Below are positions 34,584-46,275 of a stretch of 64,000 nt of DNA, piece by piece. The notes beneath the pieces are model-generated. The model ran no database searches. It was not told the DNA's origin and saw nothing but the letters and a program-made list of their open reading frames with translations. Source of the stretch: Bryoerythrophyllum caledonicum (lineage: Eukaryota; Streptophyta; Bryopsida; Pottiales; Pottiaceae); NCBI GenBank assembly GCA_963971425.1, contig OZ020518.1, forward strand, positions 8,163,989 through 8,227,988, read 5' to 3'. Every line of letters starts with the position of its first letter. Positions within the stretch are counted from its first letter, which is position 1. A program made the translations under genes and the position numbers.

Positions 34584-35592
34584 CCCCTAAAGGTCCAAGG
34601 CATTTTCACAACAAAAACACTTCAAAACTCCCCTTCTAGTGCAATGAGTAAGGAGGTACACAAAACTAATTATTTCTACATCTAACCGTAGGATCTCAAT
34701 TATGACTTACTCAATAATTTCCTCACACAATTTCATAAACTCTGATTGAACGGATTGAAAGATTATAGTGTTTGAAGTAGAGAAAACGGTTCATTTTCTT
34801 CCCAACGTTGATGGATTAGCAGACTTTGACTTCACTTAGTATCAAATTCTTGCACTACACAAGGTCTAAATTCATGACCGTCATGTTTACCATAATTTCA
34901 ATTCCTTGTACACCAACTTTTAGGGGTAGAATAGGGTTGTAACATTTTTTTTTAAAAAAATTGTGCAACGAGTTGAGGCTCAAAAAGTGCCAATTCATGT
35001 TTTTTTTTATGTGAGCTAAAAATGTTATAAAATGAGAATCCACACGGTCAATAGTAAGGTTTACACCACATTCTGTACTTGAAAAAATAAAATGTAGAAA
35101 ATATGAAGATATCTAAGTTTTTTTTGTTGAAAAGAAGAAGTTTTTTTGTGGAAAAGAAGAAGTTTTTTTTTTGGTACCTTGCCCGACAATGTGAGACAAG
35201 GTGTGAAAATGTTTGACTTGGATTAATGTGCTATCTTTCTTTCTCCCTCGGAGACCGGAGTTCTTCTTCTTGCTATCTTTCACTATGGACAAGATTTGTA
35301 TTTGACAATAAGAAAGGAAATATTATTACTTGCTAGTATTGAAAATCTCACATTCAAGAGAGTGTTCTAGCAAAAGTTTTTGGAATGCCCGCTCTCCCCA
35401 TTTGAAATTCAAAACCCTATGACTTTTCCATTAAATGTCAAAATTAGGGGAAAAAAATTGTACTCACACAAAGCTTTTAGCAATGTCATTTACTATAAAA
35501 AAAAACTCAAAGATGGATGTTATAAATTGACAGCATAGGAACCTCCCCAAACCTTCAAGAGTCTCCCAATGGGACTCTTGGGCTTTTAGGGG
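34584..35592 (+). mobile_element. TTAA-type terminal-inverted-repeat element (1009 bp)
   Basis: Left end CCCCTAAAGGTCC and right end GGGCTTTTAGGGG, flanked by TTAA at 34580-34583 and 35593-35596. The interior matches 31282-32220. A small SINE-like scrap (GGAGACCGGAGTTCTTCTTC) lies near 35250. No transposase ORF. Confidence 0.75.
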
Positions 35593-35596
35593 TTAA

Positions 35597-37148
35597 GCCA
35601 AATGGGGTCTCAAATGACATTGTATGTAAAAAGAAATTATATAGGAAGATATGACATTAGGAATGAAAGTCATCAAACATTTTAAAAATTTTAGACTCAA
35701 AGATATTGAATTGATACAAAATTTAAAAGCCCATAATTGTGCTATGAATAATGTAGTAGTTGTTATGAGGTGAGTTGGATTTTGTGCCCTCCTTTGCCAT
35801 GCATGACCCAATTTTGCACCCTCTTTTGAGACTTTCGAGGCAAGGCTGCCAATAAGGAGCTCGTGTGGGTGGTACAACCCAATTTGGATCACCCGAAGAC
35901 TCAATTGAGTTTTCCTGAAAGTCACCAAAATACACTGGATGGGTACCCCGAATCTTAAGGTCTTATGTTAGTAACCGGGACCACATGCACATGGTGTCTT
36001 GCCTTGGGAAAGGTTTGGGGGAACTATTGGTCAACCCTGTGAGAACTTAGGGTACTATGGGGGAGCTTTAGCTTGCATGGGGTAGGGCCCAAGAACATAG
36101 ATTGCAAAGCATTTCATTGATGCAGAGAAAGGTAGTATGAAATTTCCTCATGCTCTCTCTTTTTCCGTTTCTACATCTCATCTAGCACGATATTCCTCCT
36201 GCCTTGCCCATTTGGGAAGCACTTTCAGGAAAACTCTAATGCCACTACTGACATTTTGAGATTTTTTGAGTGGTTATAGGTTGACTTCACTGTTACATAC
36301 ATACTCTAAACAATATATTTGGGTGGATTGTTCCACATCGTGAGCTTCTGACGTAGGTAAGCACATGCAACTTGGACAGGCTTTAAACATTTAAGATGCT
36401 ACTTTTTATTAAAAAAAAAAAAACACTTGTCTTCCATCTGCCCACCCAAGCTTGCTTTTTCAAATTCCAAGGATCCACTTTCGCACATGTCCAATAACAC
36501 CATATCCACTTCCCAACGAGTCCCCACATTTCATGCAACGGTCAGCAACAAAATATATCACAAAACAAAATCTCCTGTTACATAGCACATAATCTCAACC
36601 TGATGTCATTGAGACACAGCGCATGGCAACTTCACACAGCAGACAAAAAGCACCTTCAAGCATGATGCTAACAACAACCAAGAATGTCCTGATAAAAGCC
36701 ACATTTTACCTGCTTCTCAGAAGCACTGCCACGTCAGAAGCACCTTCTCGCCCAGTGTCAGTTCAAACATAGTGATCCCCAAACGCGTGGCTGCACCCAA
36801 AGCTGACACCCCAAATGCACAAAGCATGAGCCCAGTTTTAACCAACGTCTCGTACTCTTGAAGATTTTAATGTCTACGATTTCTTTTACCGTGTACGTCA
36901 TCGACATGGAAATTCAGAAGCAATGATCGACTGCACAACTTACGTCTACAAATGGACCACCTCATGGCGAACTAGATCATGAGAAGTTGGTGACGAAGCC
37001 GTGAGTGAAGTTAGTACCGAACACTGAAAAAGACGTAGACCTGTATCTGATAGAAATCTTCTGCCTGATCGAAACTCTGTGTCTGAGCGCAATTTTGTGT
37101 CTGTCGATCGAAGTTTTGCGTCAGTTGTAGAGAAGAGAGAGGAGAATT
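35597..37148. promoter_or_regulatory. Upstream region of the ASR-like gene
   Basis: No gene seen between the TTAA element and 37149. ACGT-core words (GCCACGTCAG near 36729, GTACGTCATC near 36894, CTTACGTC near 36940) could be ABA-response type sites, which would suit a stress gene, but such words also occur by chance. No TATA box was confirmed. Confidence 0.35.
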
Positions 37149-37964
37149 ATGGCGGAAGAGTACGAGAGGCGCGGCGTCCTGGGCGAGGACGGCGGGCCGG
37201 GCGAAGGCGGAGAGGTGAGGGAGCGCGGCCTGTTCGGCGGGCACCACGGCCGCCGAAGCGAGTACCTCGACGAGGCCTCTGTGTACGCGTCGGAGGTAGG
37301 AGGTCGCCGTCCCGGTTTGCCGTACGAAGCAGCGTACGAAAGACCAGGAGCTATGGCGTATGGAGAGCCAGGATACGGAAGGCCAGGAGCTATGGCGTAT
37401 GGAGAGCCAGGATATGGAAGACCAGGAGCTCTGGCGTATGGAGAGCCAGGGTACGGAAGACAGGGAGCTATGGCGTATGAGGGAGAGCCGGGATATGGAC
37501 GACCAGGTGCTATGGGTTATGGAGAGCCAGGCTATGGCGGCAGACGGCCTGAGGTTGCGTATGTCGAAGGTGATGGCTATGGTGGAGTCCGTCGTCCCGA
37601 ATACTACGATGCGCCTGTAGGTGAGGCTTCTGACCTTGGGACAGGGTTGATAGACTCGAACATCAGGACCCGGCCAGATTACGGCTCCTCCTTGACGCGG
37701 CCGGACCTGGCCGGGGTGCCGATTGGAGCGTATGAGCGCCGGGGACACCATGGACACCACAACGGGTACACGGAGGAGGAGTTTGAGGAGGAACGGCGGC
37801 ACAAGCGGTACGCGGAGGCGGCGGCAGCCGCGGCGCTCGGATACGGGCTGCACGAGCGGCATGAGAAGTCTGATGCGGAGGAGAGGTTGGAGGAGCTCGG
37901 ATACGATTCGGAAGGTCGCCCGCGGCGACGCGAACATCACGGTCTCTTCCGCTCGGACTCGTGA
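37149..37964 (+). CDS. ASR-like (ABA/water-deficit-stress family) protein with Gly/Tyr/Pro repeats
   Basis: A single-exon frame of 271 aa. Residues 1-66 are Glu/Gly/Arg-rich. Residues 67-131 are about five units of a 13-residue repeat (GAMAYGEPGYGRP), one with an extra residue. A spacer has NIRTRPDYGSSLTRPDL. The end, about 207-241, has EEERRHKRYAEAAAAAALGY then HERHEK, which resembles the second half of the ABA/WDS domain (basic helix, Ala run, His-rich HEHHEK). ASR proteins are small hydrophilic stress protectants and zinc-binding regulators. Only half of the domain is visible and the N-terminal His cluster is absent, so ASR-like is tentative; a general LEA-type disordered protein is the alternative. 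AATAAA at 38279-38284 may be the poly(A) signal. Confidence 0.65.
   Translation: MAEEYERRGVLGEDGGPGEGGEVRERGLFGGHHGRRSEYLDEASVYASEVGGRRPGLPYEAAYERPGAMAYGEPGYGRPGAMAYGEPGYGRPGALAYGEPGYGRQGAMAYEGEPGYGRPGAMGYGEPGYGGRRPEVAYVEGDGYGGVRRPEYYDAPVGEASDLGTGLIDSNIRTRPDYGSSLTRPDLAGVPIGAYERRGHHGHHNGYTEEEFEEERRHKRYAEAAAAAALGYGLHERHEKSDAEERLEELGYDSEGRPRRREHHGLFRSDS
37347..37541 (+). repeat. 39-bp coding minisatellite
   Basis: Units start GGAGCTATGGCGTATGGAGA and repeat with a 39-bp period about five times, one unit being 42 bp. All are in frame. Length is probably variable between alleles. Confidence 0.85.
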
Positions 37965-39427
37965 AGATCTGCGAGAGCATCACTACTGAAACATCATTAA
38001 GGATGCTTTTAAGATGTCTTGAAAAGAAGTATTTTGTGTGTATTGTACGTAGGCGTATGATTTCGATGTGCAGCAGCAGCCTAAGAATGAATCCACAGAA
38101 TCCTTGTGGATGGTGATCTGCACATACAGTATTAAGAAACGATGAGAGTGAAGCTTGCAATCCCTGCATGTTACTATTCTAGGATCAACAACGATGGCCT
38201 GGCATGCTCAGACACGTTTTGGGTCCGCGAAGCGTTGGTGTGTACTTTTTTGTCTTCCCAGCAATCAGATGTCTTGTAAATAAAGTCATTGATGGATTCA
38301 GGTCTGTGTAGTACATACTCTAGTCACAAAGAATGGAGCCATATGACATCCTAAAATCTGCAAGCAAAGTAGATGGATGAGGTCGGCACCTGTTGGATGC
38401 TGATAAATTCAGGAATACTCTCGCATTTGACACCTACTCCCACACAGGACCCAATTCACCAGTGAGAAGTGAATCCCACTCTGATTGAATGACATGATTT
38501 GACAAAATACATGGCAAATTCCCCTTACATCCATACGCAAGACAGTCTGGATCTCCAACGGATATATTTTATGTACATAGTATTCTAGGCCGGAACTCAA
38601 GCATTTCCTTCCGAGCCGCTCTGATTTCCCTCTTCTACGCTACAGTTGAAGGAGTCAAAAGATCAGGCATGCATGACATCCGAAATTAATCTAGCGTTTT
38701 CATTCACAAGTTGGGTTGGCCCGGTTTCAAAAGAGATGAAGCAGTCACCATGGAGGATATCAGTTCTAAGTCTCAGTGATGCACAAAGTATTATCTCAAC
38801 GCTCGCCAACAGAATTTGGCCTGGTGCTACAAGAAAATGCCGCATTTGTTCTATAACTACATAATCTTGAGCCGATGCCTACAAGAAGGGCAACGACAGG
38901 AATGATACGGAAACGCTACAACTGGATAATACAAATTCTACATATGTCTACAAGAAGGAAAGCGAAGGCTTCTTAGACATAGGATTCAAGGGACAGCATT
39001 TGCGAAAACAAACTACCTGATCAAAAGAGTTTAACTGCTCTCCGAGTAAAAAACCGGCGTGTAAAACATCTTGTACATAGCGCATAGCTGAACTTCTTAA
39101 CCTGGTCCAATAAAAAGATACTAACTTGTTAGCAAAAGTCTTCGTATCACTCACTCTAGGATATGTTATACAGTGTCATGGATGTGGATTCATAAGGCAT
39201 GCTTTATCCGAGTTCGATGTGTGCTGTCAGAGCACAAAAACCAAAGATCAAGGAGCCGACAATGATATCCAAACCCTTGTCAGTGAGTATCTGTTCCGGG
39301 AAGTACTACAGACGTGAGGATGTAATCATTATAAGCTATGTGGATATAAAAGTTTCTTGACATCAACGGGTGTACAGATATCGAGGACTGACCTGAAATC
39401 AGGTGCGGTTCCACACCAACATATTTG
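37965..39427. other. 3' flanks between the ASR-like and LRR genes
   Basis: Convergent genes, so both 3' UTRs lie here. Short ORFs (38409-38600 minus, 38646-38864 plus, 38948-39154 minus) have no family signal. Nothing else recognised. Confidence 0.5.
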
Positions 39428-41740
39428 TCATGCTCTTATTTTGAGGGGATCCACCGGTTTGACCTTGAATTGCGAGCTTGGTTTCTTTTTCTTCCTGAAA
39501 ATTGAGGAAACCTTTGCTCCCAATCCTGGCTTCTGTACACCCTCTTTCGCATCTTTCTCCATCTGCAGTTCCAGGTCTTTCATAAATTGTAACACAGCCT
39601 GCGATTCCCGTCCCTCAATTAGTCACAGTTGATTCACAACAACAGAAAACTTCACAGAGCAACGAATTTTGAGATATAAGCGCGTTGACTTTAACCGGCT
39701 AGAAATCGAATTCTATGAGGTTGTCACAGAGAAGTTTACCTCCTTTCCTTTCTTGGCAACATCCAGAGGCGGTACCAGCCACGGATTCTCATCCATTTCA
39801 AGCTTTTCAAGGCCAGTCAGCTTAGTAAACGATGCTGGTAACTCTGTGATCTGATTGAGGCTGACGTTCAATTCCCGTAAACTCTGCATATAACCGATGT
39901 CTCTGGGCAGCTCTCTCAGCTCAGCAAAGTTTGATGAGACATCGAGTTTTGCCAGTTTAGGAAGATGACAGACGCTATCAGGGATTCTCTGGATATAATT
40001 ACTTGATAATCTCAACTCGACCAAATTCGTGAGTTTATAAAGCGTTGATGGCAAACGCTGGACATGATTCATGTAAATGCTCAACCTTTGAAGTGAGATC
40101 AGGTGTCCCGTTGCTTCAGGCAGCACCTTCAAGCTATTGAAATCCGCAGTAAATTCCACAAGCTGTGTGCAGAGACCGATAGTGCTTGGCAACTCCTCGA
40201 CTTTGTTATGTGACATTAGCAGAGATCTCAGATTGGTGAGGCATCCGATGGACTCGGGCAATACCTTCAGCTGGTTGTACTGGATATTCAAAGATGTGAG
40301 GTTGGCCAACTCACAAATGGACTCGGGTAAAGCCTTCAGTTGATTGGCTGCACAACCGGACAATAGTTGTTATTCTCAACCAAAACCTTCTTTCAAAACG
40401 AAACAACTTTCATCTATAAATTACGAAAATCACACAGATAATCGTATCAACTCTGAGAGCCACAATCAGATCGAACTAAAAATGTAGACTAGATTTTCTT
40501 TGGTATGAGAACAGCAAGGCTAGCATAACCTTCATGATTTGCGCACCTGATAAATCAAGCGACGTTAACAGCTGCAGATTCCCAATATATTCAGGAACAT
40601 ACTCCAGATCCATATTACTGAGACTTAACTCCTCCTGCCCACCGATCTTAGCTCTTTCCAGAATTTGCAACAACTGATTAGAATAACGTCCGACTAAGTC
40701 TTCATCGCGATCTGGCTGTGAACCTGAATACAGAAACAAGGAATACCAGACCATGAGAATACATCTCCCTTGATAAATTTAAGAATCAATCTATTCAATC
40801 TTCAAATACTACTCTATCTAATCTTCGAATACTTGTAATCATGAAAGAAAAGCATCTTTCAAAATTTAACTTAATTAAGAAAGACATTTTCGGTTGAGAA
40901 GAACTAGGCTAATTTATCGACTTTTTTATTCCCGTTGAATCAAAGATTAGCTAGACAATAAAATAGAATGAGGTAACAAGACCTGGAGTGGGCGCCTCTT
41001 GTGATAACATTGTCCCATTAATGCTCAAAGCCATCCTGTCTGACTTCAGAGACGATGATGACCCCTTAAATAAACGGGTCCCCGTGCGATCGATAGAGGA
41101 AGTTCTATCAAGTGGCAATTCCTCAGAAACGGAAGGAAGACTCGAGTGCTTCGATCCATCAGGGGTCGTTGTTCCTGGCTGCTTGTAATCGTAAGCTGAG
41201 CCTCCCTGCACTGCGTTGCTGCTCAGGGGATGAGCTGCAGCATCCAGCGCTGTCACGATTAAAGTATCAAAACGCTGGTGCCTCTCCTCCGACTCCTTCA
41301 CACTCACTGCCATACGTTTCTCTTCTTCGGCCTGCATACACAATTGACAGAGACATTAGGGCTTAAGGCTTGATGAATGCACATCTCCAGACACAGATTT
41401 GATAAGATTATGGATTTGATTTGAGAAAAGATCCACGATCACGTAGGTAGACATAATCTCGCGCTTCTCAAGGCGAGTGAGGAATGAGAAATTGACATAC
41501 CTTGGCGCGCACCAAATCTTCACGCATCTCTTGATATGCACGGAAGACATGCTTTGGGATTCCAGGAGGTGTCGTCTGCTGAAAGAGATCTTTCAGGCGA
41601 GCCTCCAGATTATTATCCACCCTCTCAATTGTTTGCATCGCGTAATTCACATCTTGCAGAGTCGGGCGGGCCGGCAACTTCGATTTCAACCGTTTCATCT
41701 CTGCCACCGCATCCTCGATCGATTCCATTGTCTTCACCAT
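39428..41740 (-). CDS. Leucine-rich repeat protein, plant intracellular Ras-group (PIRL) type
   Basis: Cytoplasmic LRR protein of the plant Ras-group class, likely a protein-binding scaffold. Coding exons: 41501-41740, 40983-41331, 40547-40723, 39740-40347, 39428-39598, joining in frame to 514 aa. Residues 1-225 form a helical N-terminal region with coiled-coil character (exons 1-2) and a Ser-rich linker. About ten LRRs of 23 residues span 229-445 with the Ras-group pattern LxxLxLSxNxLxxLPxxIxxL, for example NQLKALPESICEL and NQITELPASF. Next comes a cap (ENPWLVPPLDVAKKGKE) and a helix (AVLQFMKDLELQMEK). The tail is very basic (IFRKKKKPSSQFKVKP). No signal peptide, membrane segment or kinase domain is present. 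Start at 41740 chosen because it is the first ATG of exon 1; upstream non-coding exons are possible. Confidence 0.9.
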
Positions 41741-43789
41741 CGTGCTCTACAATCTGCCGAACGAATCGGCAATTGCAGTCTGATTACGGATACTCTTTCT
41801 CCTCAAGGTGAGAAGACCCTCCACTCAACCGGAGAGCGAAGCAGCATACTAACTCTCATACTGGAGCACTGTGAAGGTCCGATTGAAGACAAAACTATCC
41901 ACACATCAACCTCGGTAATCGAAAACTAAGGCAACTCCTGGCGCTGACACCTTCCGAACTACAATTTATACTCGTAGACTACCCGGCTCTTGCTCGTCAA
42001 CGCTTCTTGTATCAATCAATGTCTCAGCATCGGCTCAAGTTGCTCGGCAGGAAATCACGCAGCGAAAACTGCGTAGAGAAGCCGATGTGACCAAGTGGTC
42101 AGAAATGGCGTTGCGGCTGTACAGAAAGAACCATTCGCGGCGCACAGGACGTGACTAAGCAGTAGACAAATAAGCTCGGAGCACCAGCACGGCAAAGAAA
42201 CGAAGCTAAAGCGGCTCTCACTCACTCGACACAAAAATCGTAAATAAATACTTCAAAGCCACGCCTCGATCCCCGCACTTCGATTTTCCCGAAGGAGTGC
42301 ACTCTCCGCACGCAGAAAAGAACATCTCGGAGTCTCAAAATCTGAACAGCTACTCCCTAGGAAAGTTTAACACGAAACATACAGAACTCAAAGCTCTTCA
42401 AAACTGCTAAATATGTCGGAGAATCCACGGACTACGCTTCTCAGCGCGCACAACCGCACGGTCTCTCACGATCATTCCACAAGATCAACCTCACTCACTC
42501 CATCACTCGCTTAACACAGAGCTTAGAAGCTCTGTCCCACTCCAGACAACGTCATCGAAGGAGATTCACAAAGACCGGCTCAATCCTTCGCAAGAGCAAT
42601 CTACTGTCCGATTCTCCACCGCGATACGAAGCTCACCTTCAAGCAAGAAGAGGATTCCGCCGGGCCGCCACACTGAGACCCCCTCCTCCAACGCAACGAA
42701 ATGACCAGGCTGTCCGAGACGCAGCACACCTGTGCTCCCTGGTGAGGCTACAGCAGACACAGGAATCGAGGCGCCACATGAAGGGAATCATTCAAAGCAG
42801 AAGATAAGTTCGTCCCCTCCCACTCTCTCTCTCAATCTCACAAGAAAATGCAGATGCGGGAAGCGCAAGATGCTACAGAGAGCTCCACGCCTCGCCTCCT
42901 CCGACACCGCACTGACAGCACCAGACGCCGAGGACGAACGCGGAAATAGCACCTCACTCAGCCGCCATCGCTCGCCATCTCCATCCCGGGCGAATCCGTC
43001 CGTCGCCATGCCTTCACACATCACCACCACCTCGAACTCTGATAACTAGGTTATAACTGGGATGTGCACGCCCGATAACTATGAGATGACAGCTTCTTTA
43101 CCGTGGTGATAACCCCCGGATAATATAGCGGGTAACGACTGCTAAAGGATATATATCCGTTATCATCTACGGAGCTTCTAGATTTAGGGTGCTGGGCATT
43201 CGTTTTAACTTCCCGAAGCTTTCGCGCTTCACGACGAGTTTGTCCAGGGCAGCGTTCTTTTTTTTCCCTTTCTAGGCTGTAGCCAGATGGGTAGAATTTA
43301 TTTTCTGGTGCTGCCCGAAAAAAAATGTCAACTGAGAGAGTGATTTTTTCATCCATTCGGAACCCGTTTTCATCCGTTCGGTCATTTGCAACTGTATTTT
43401 CCTTTAGGAATTTCAGTCAAAGTTGTACACAATCAGATTATAGAACTAAATCTTTATAATTAATTTATGATCTTGGGATTAATGAATTTAACCTTTTGAA
43501 TCACATTATCTACAATAGGTCTACGATGAAGTTGTATTGTCAGGATCATGATATTTAACTTTCACTTTCATTCCAACCATATTTTCAAAGTGGGAGTATT
43601 TGGGACTCCTTGGGGACTAACCTAGAGAGATGTTTAAAAAAACTTTGAAATGAACATTAGTAATTTCAAAGAAATGGGCATTCCTACAACAATACAAATT
43701 TGGCTCTAGGTTATTTGTAAAGCCACCTGAGATTTTGATAAAGATTTCCTTGAAAAAAAATAATACTATGATGTGTTCACTTTTAATAA
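41741..43789. promoter_or_regulatory. Upstream region of the LRR gene
   Basis: Moderately GC-rich up to about 43050, unlike the AT-rich spacers elsewhere, so it probably holds the promoter and 5' UTR. Short ORFs on both strands (42566-42760, 42732-43049, 43051-43356) have no recognised domain. An exon of another gene cannot be excluded. Confidence 0.4.
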
Positions 43790-44035
43790 CTGTTGGACAT
43801 GATAGAATTTGGTGGTCTTTCAGAAGAGCTTGGTGGTCTTAAACTTGATTTAGAACATTTCAAGTCGCCTTTGAGAAGGAAGAATAAGAAAGCATAATGT
43901 TTCATACATCTTAATCAATTTTTTCTCATTGAGCTAATTATTGATATTAAAAGCTACCTTAGGGGTAATCTTATATTTTAAAACAAGAAAAGAGGTCAGA
44001 ATTCATGGTATCTTCACCTCACTTTACAAATAACT
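43790..44035 (-). repeat. GAAGAGCTTGGTGGTCT repeat outside the gene pair (copy 8)
   Basis: Cores ATTTGGTGGTCTTTC and AGAAGAGCTTGGTGGTCTTA are followed by a stretch also seen in copy 6 (AAAAGAGGTCAGAATTCATG). It lies in intergenic DNA, so the family is not confined to introns of the first two genes. Confidence 0.6.
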
Positions 44036-44433
44036 CCAATGTAGATTTTGTTCAACTAGGATTGAAGATATTCGTCCTACTCGTGTGATATAATATCCAT
44101 AAAAAATAAATCGGTATTGTGCAATGGAGGGTCCTATTTCACCATCGTCAAATGTACCACACAATTTGAAGATGTTGCTAGCAACATCCTTTGTTAATGA
44201 CTCTGGACATGTGGCCCATGCTTCTCTTTGCATGCACATCATACTTATGCCAGATCTAGGATGTACTTAGATATGGGTCACCCTGCTGGACATCTCCAAA
44301 TGCATCGTGCAGCCCGTCCTCATGTCTTGGGCCAGGATTGGTGCGCCATGGGTGACTCAAACATGATAATAAAATTATCATGAATCAAGCCAGTTTCTTT
44401 TATTCACGAGAGATTGAAGTGAAAGCTGGTTAA

Positions 44434-45356
44434 CCTGTAAATGATAAAAGTCCTAAAGTGGGCTTTTGCAAATCTTGGGCAAGTTCTCATGGTTGCAATT
44501 TACACTACAATTCTCCAAATATTGTACAAAGATGCAAGAAGACAAGAGGTACATGAGAATATAGTTTCTAATCTCATGAGACCTCTGGAAAAAAAGTTAT
44601 GCCATCTTAAAGAAAAACTTCTCAAGTGTGGGCATGTTGGGCAACTTCAAAAACTCTTGAACCTAGGACACTCTTCTAAATGTGAGATTTTCAATACTAA
44701 CAACTGATACCATCTTCTTTCATAGTGGCATAGTGCCAAAAACATTCTTGTCTTTGGTTAAAAATTCTAAAAAAGGCATTTTAACCCAAGTCATACGTTG
44801 TCACACATTGTCAGGTAAAGTACCAAAAATACTTCCTCTTTTCCAGGTCAAACTTAGAGGTCTTCATATTATTTTACTCTATTCCACTATAAAAGGTGGT
44901 GTAAACCTTCTTATTGACCATTTGGATTCACATTCTAAAACATATCAAGTTCACCAAAAAAATAAAACATGAATTGGAAATTTTTGAACCTCCACTCCTT
45001 GCACAATTTTTTGAATACACCCGTTTTTTATCTCTTAAAATTGGTGTACAAGGAACTAATATGATAATGATTAACATGATGGTAATGAAATTTTGACACC
45101 AAGCAAAGTCAAAGTCTAATGATCCACTCAATGTAAAGAAGAAAATGAATCATTCTCTCTACTTTAGACACTATAGTCTTTCAATCCGTGCGGTCAAAGT
45201 TTATGAAATTTTGTGAATATGTTACTTTGTAGGTTTTAATTAAGATCCTATAGTTAGAAATGAAAATAATAGGTTTTGTTTCCTTACTTACTCATTGCAC
45301 TAGAATCAACAATTTTTAAGTGTTCTTGGTATGAAATTGTCAAAGAAAATTAGGGG
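44434..45356 (-). mobile_element. TTAA-type element, decayed copy
   Basis: Related in reverse to 34584-35592 (CATTTTAGGATCCTATAG-like words, TGCACAATTTTTTGAA, TTGGTGTACAAGGAA, GACTTTGACTTT in complement). Left side TTAACCTG at 44430; right side TTAGGGGCTAA at 45350-45360. Ends are diverged, so borders are approximate. Confidence 0.55.
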
Positions 45357-45393
45357 CTAAATTCATCACTTGGATGTTCTCCATGGAATTTAA

Positions 45394-46271
45394 CCTCTAA
45401 AGTACCATTTGTACCTTCGAGGTACAAATTGGTTTTGGGAAGGTTCCTGAAAATTCATTTTTGAAGATAATTTCTTGTATTTTTTGTGAGAACTGAAATA
45501 CGGCTTATCTTTGTATGATTTTTTTTTTTTTTTTTTTTTGGACTTACAGGGAAAAAGATATGATGATTCAAACATATAAAGCTCAACTCGTTTTGCAGCT
45601 GGGCAAGGTAGTATTGAGATGAATAGTGCTAATGTAGAGTTGACAATTGCACTTTTTTGAGGCAGATATTTATGAAGGAAAGTTCTTGGCAACCTTCATT
45701 ATTTTCACTTAAAAACCTAGAGAAATTAATGAATTCACTTTTTTTGAAAAGTAATTTTTTCTATTGTTAGAATAATTCAGGATAATTCTATTCACCATTC
45801 GGATTTTTGATCCAACAATTACTTCTCTAATTAAAAAATAAAGTTGCTTTCCAAAATAAAGGGCCACTTTCCATACCCCTAGTCATTGCACATCCATTTT
45901 TTCTTATTGAAAACACCTCCATTACTTGTGGATTTTGGCGTGTGATGACCCAACATAAGGTAAATTATAGATCCATTGAACTTATGCTATGTGTAGTGGA
46001 AAAATATGCCATTATCTTAAGTCAAAGTACGATGGCCCTGTCCAGGCACACTGGAAAAATATCAATTTTGCACTCTTCAAATGCATATATCTTACAATCT
46101 GCACGGCCAACTTTTACAAAAAAAAATTGGGTGTCTTCTTTTAGTAGTGAGCTTGAAGATCCTATGGTTGAAAATAGTAAACATATGTTTTAATTAGTCT
46201 AATATTATCTCATGCCAAAGTGGCACTTGTGGGGTGGTCTTTGTAAAGCACAAGGCCGTGTCCTTTAGGGG
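45394..46271 (-). mobile_element. TTAA-type element (878 bp)
   Basis: Flanked by TTAA at 45390-45393 and 46272-46275, with ends CCTCTAAAGTACC and GTGTCCTTTAGGGG. It belongs to the second sequence group of the family, shared with 14236-15988 and the 16970 fragment. A poly(T) run lies at about 45519-45539. No transposase. Confidence 0.7.
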
Positions 46272-46275
46272 TTAA

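Noticed and set aside
42566-43356. Possible genes upstream of the LRR gene
   Set aside because: Short frames on both strands without recognisable domains or consistent splice sites. More likely promoter and 5' UTR sequence.
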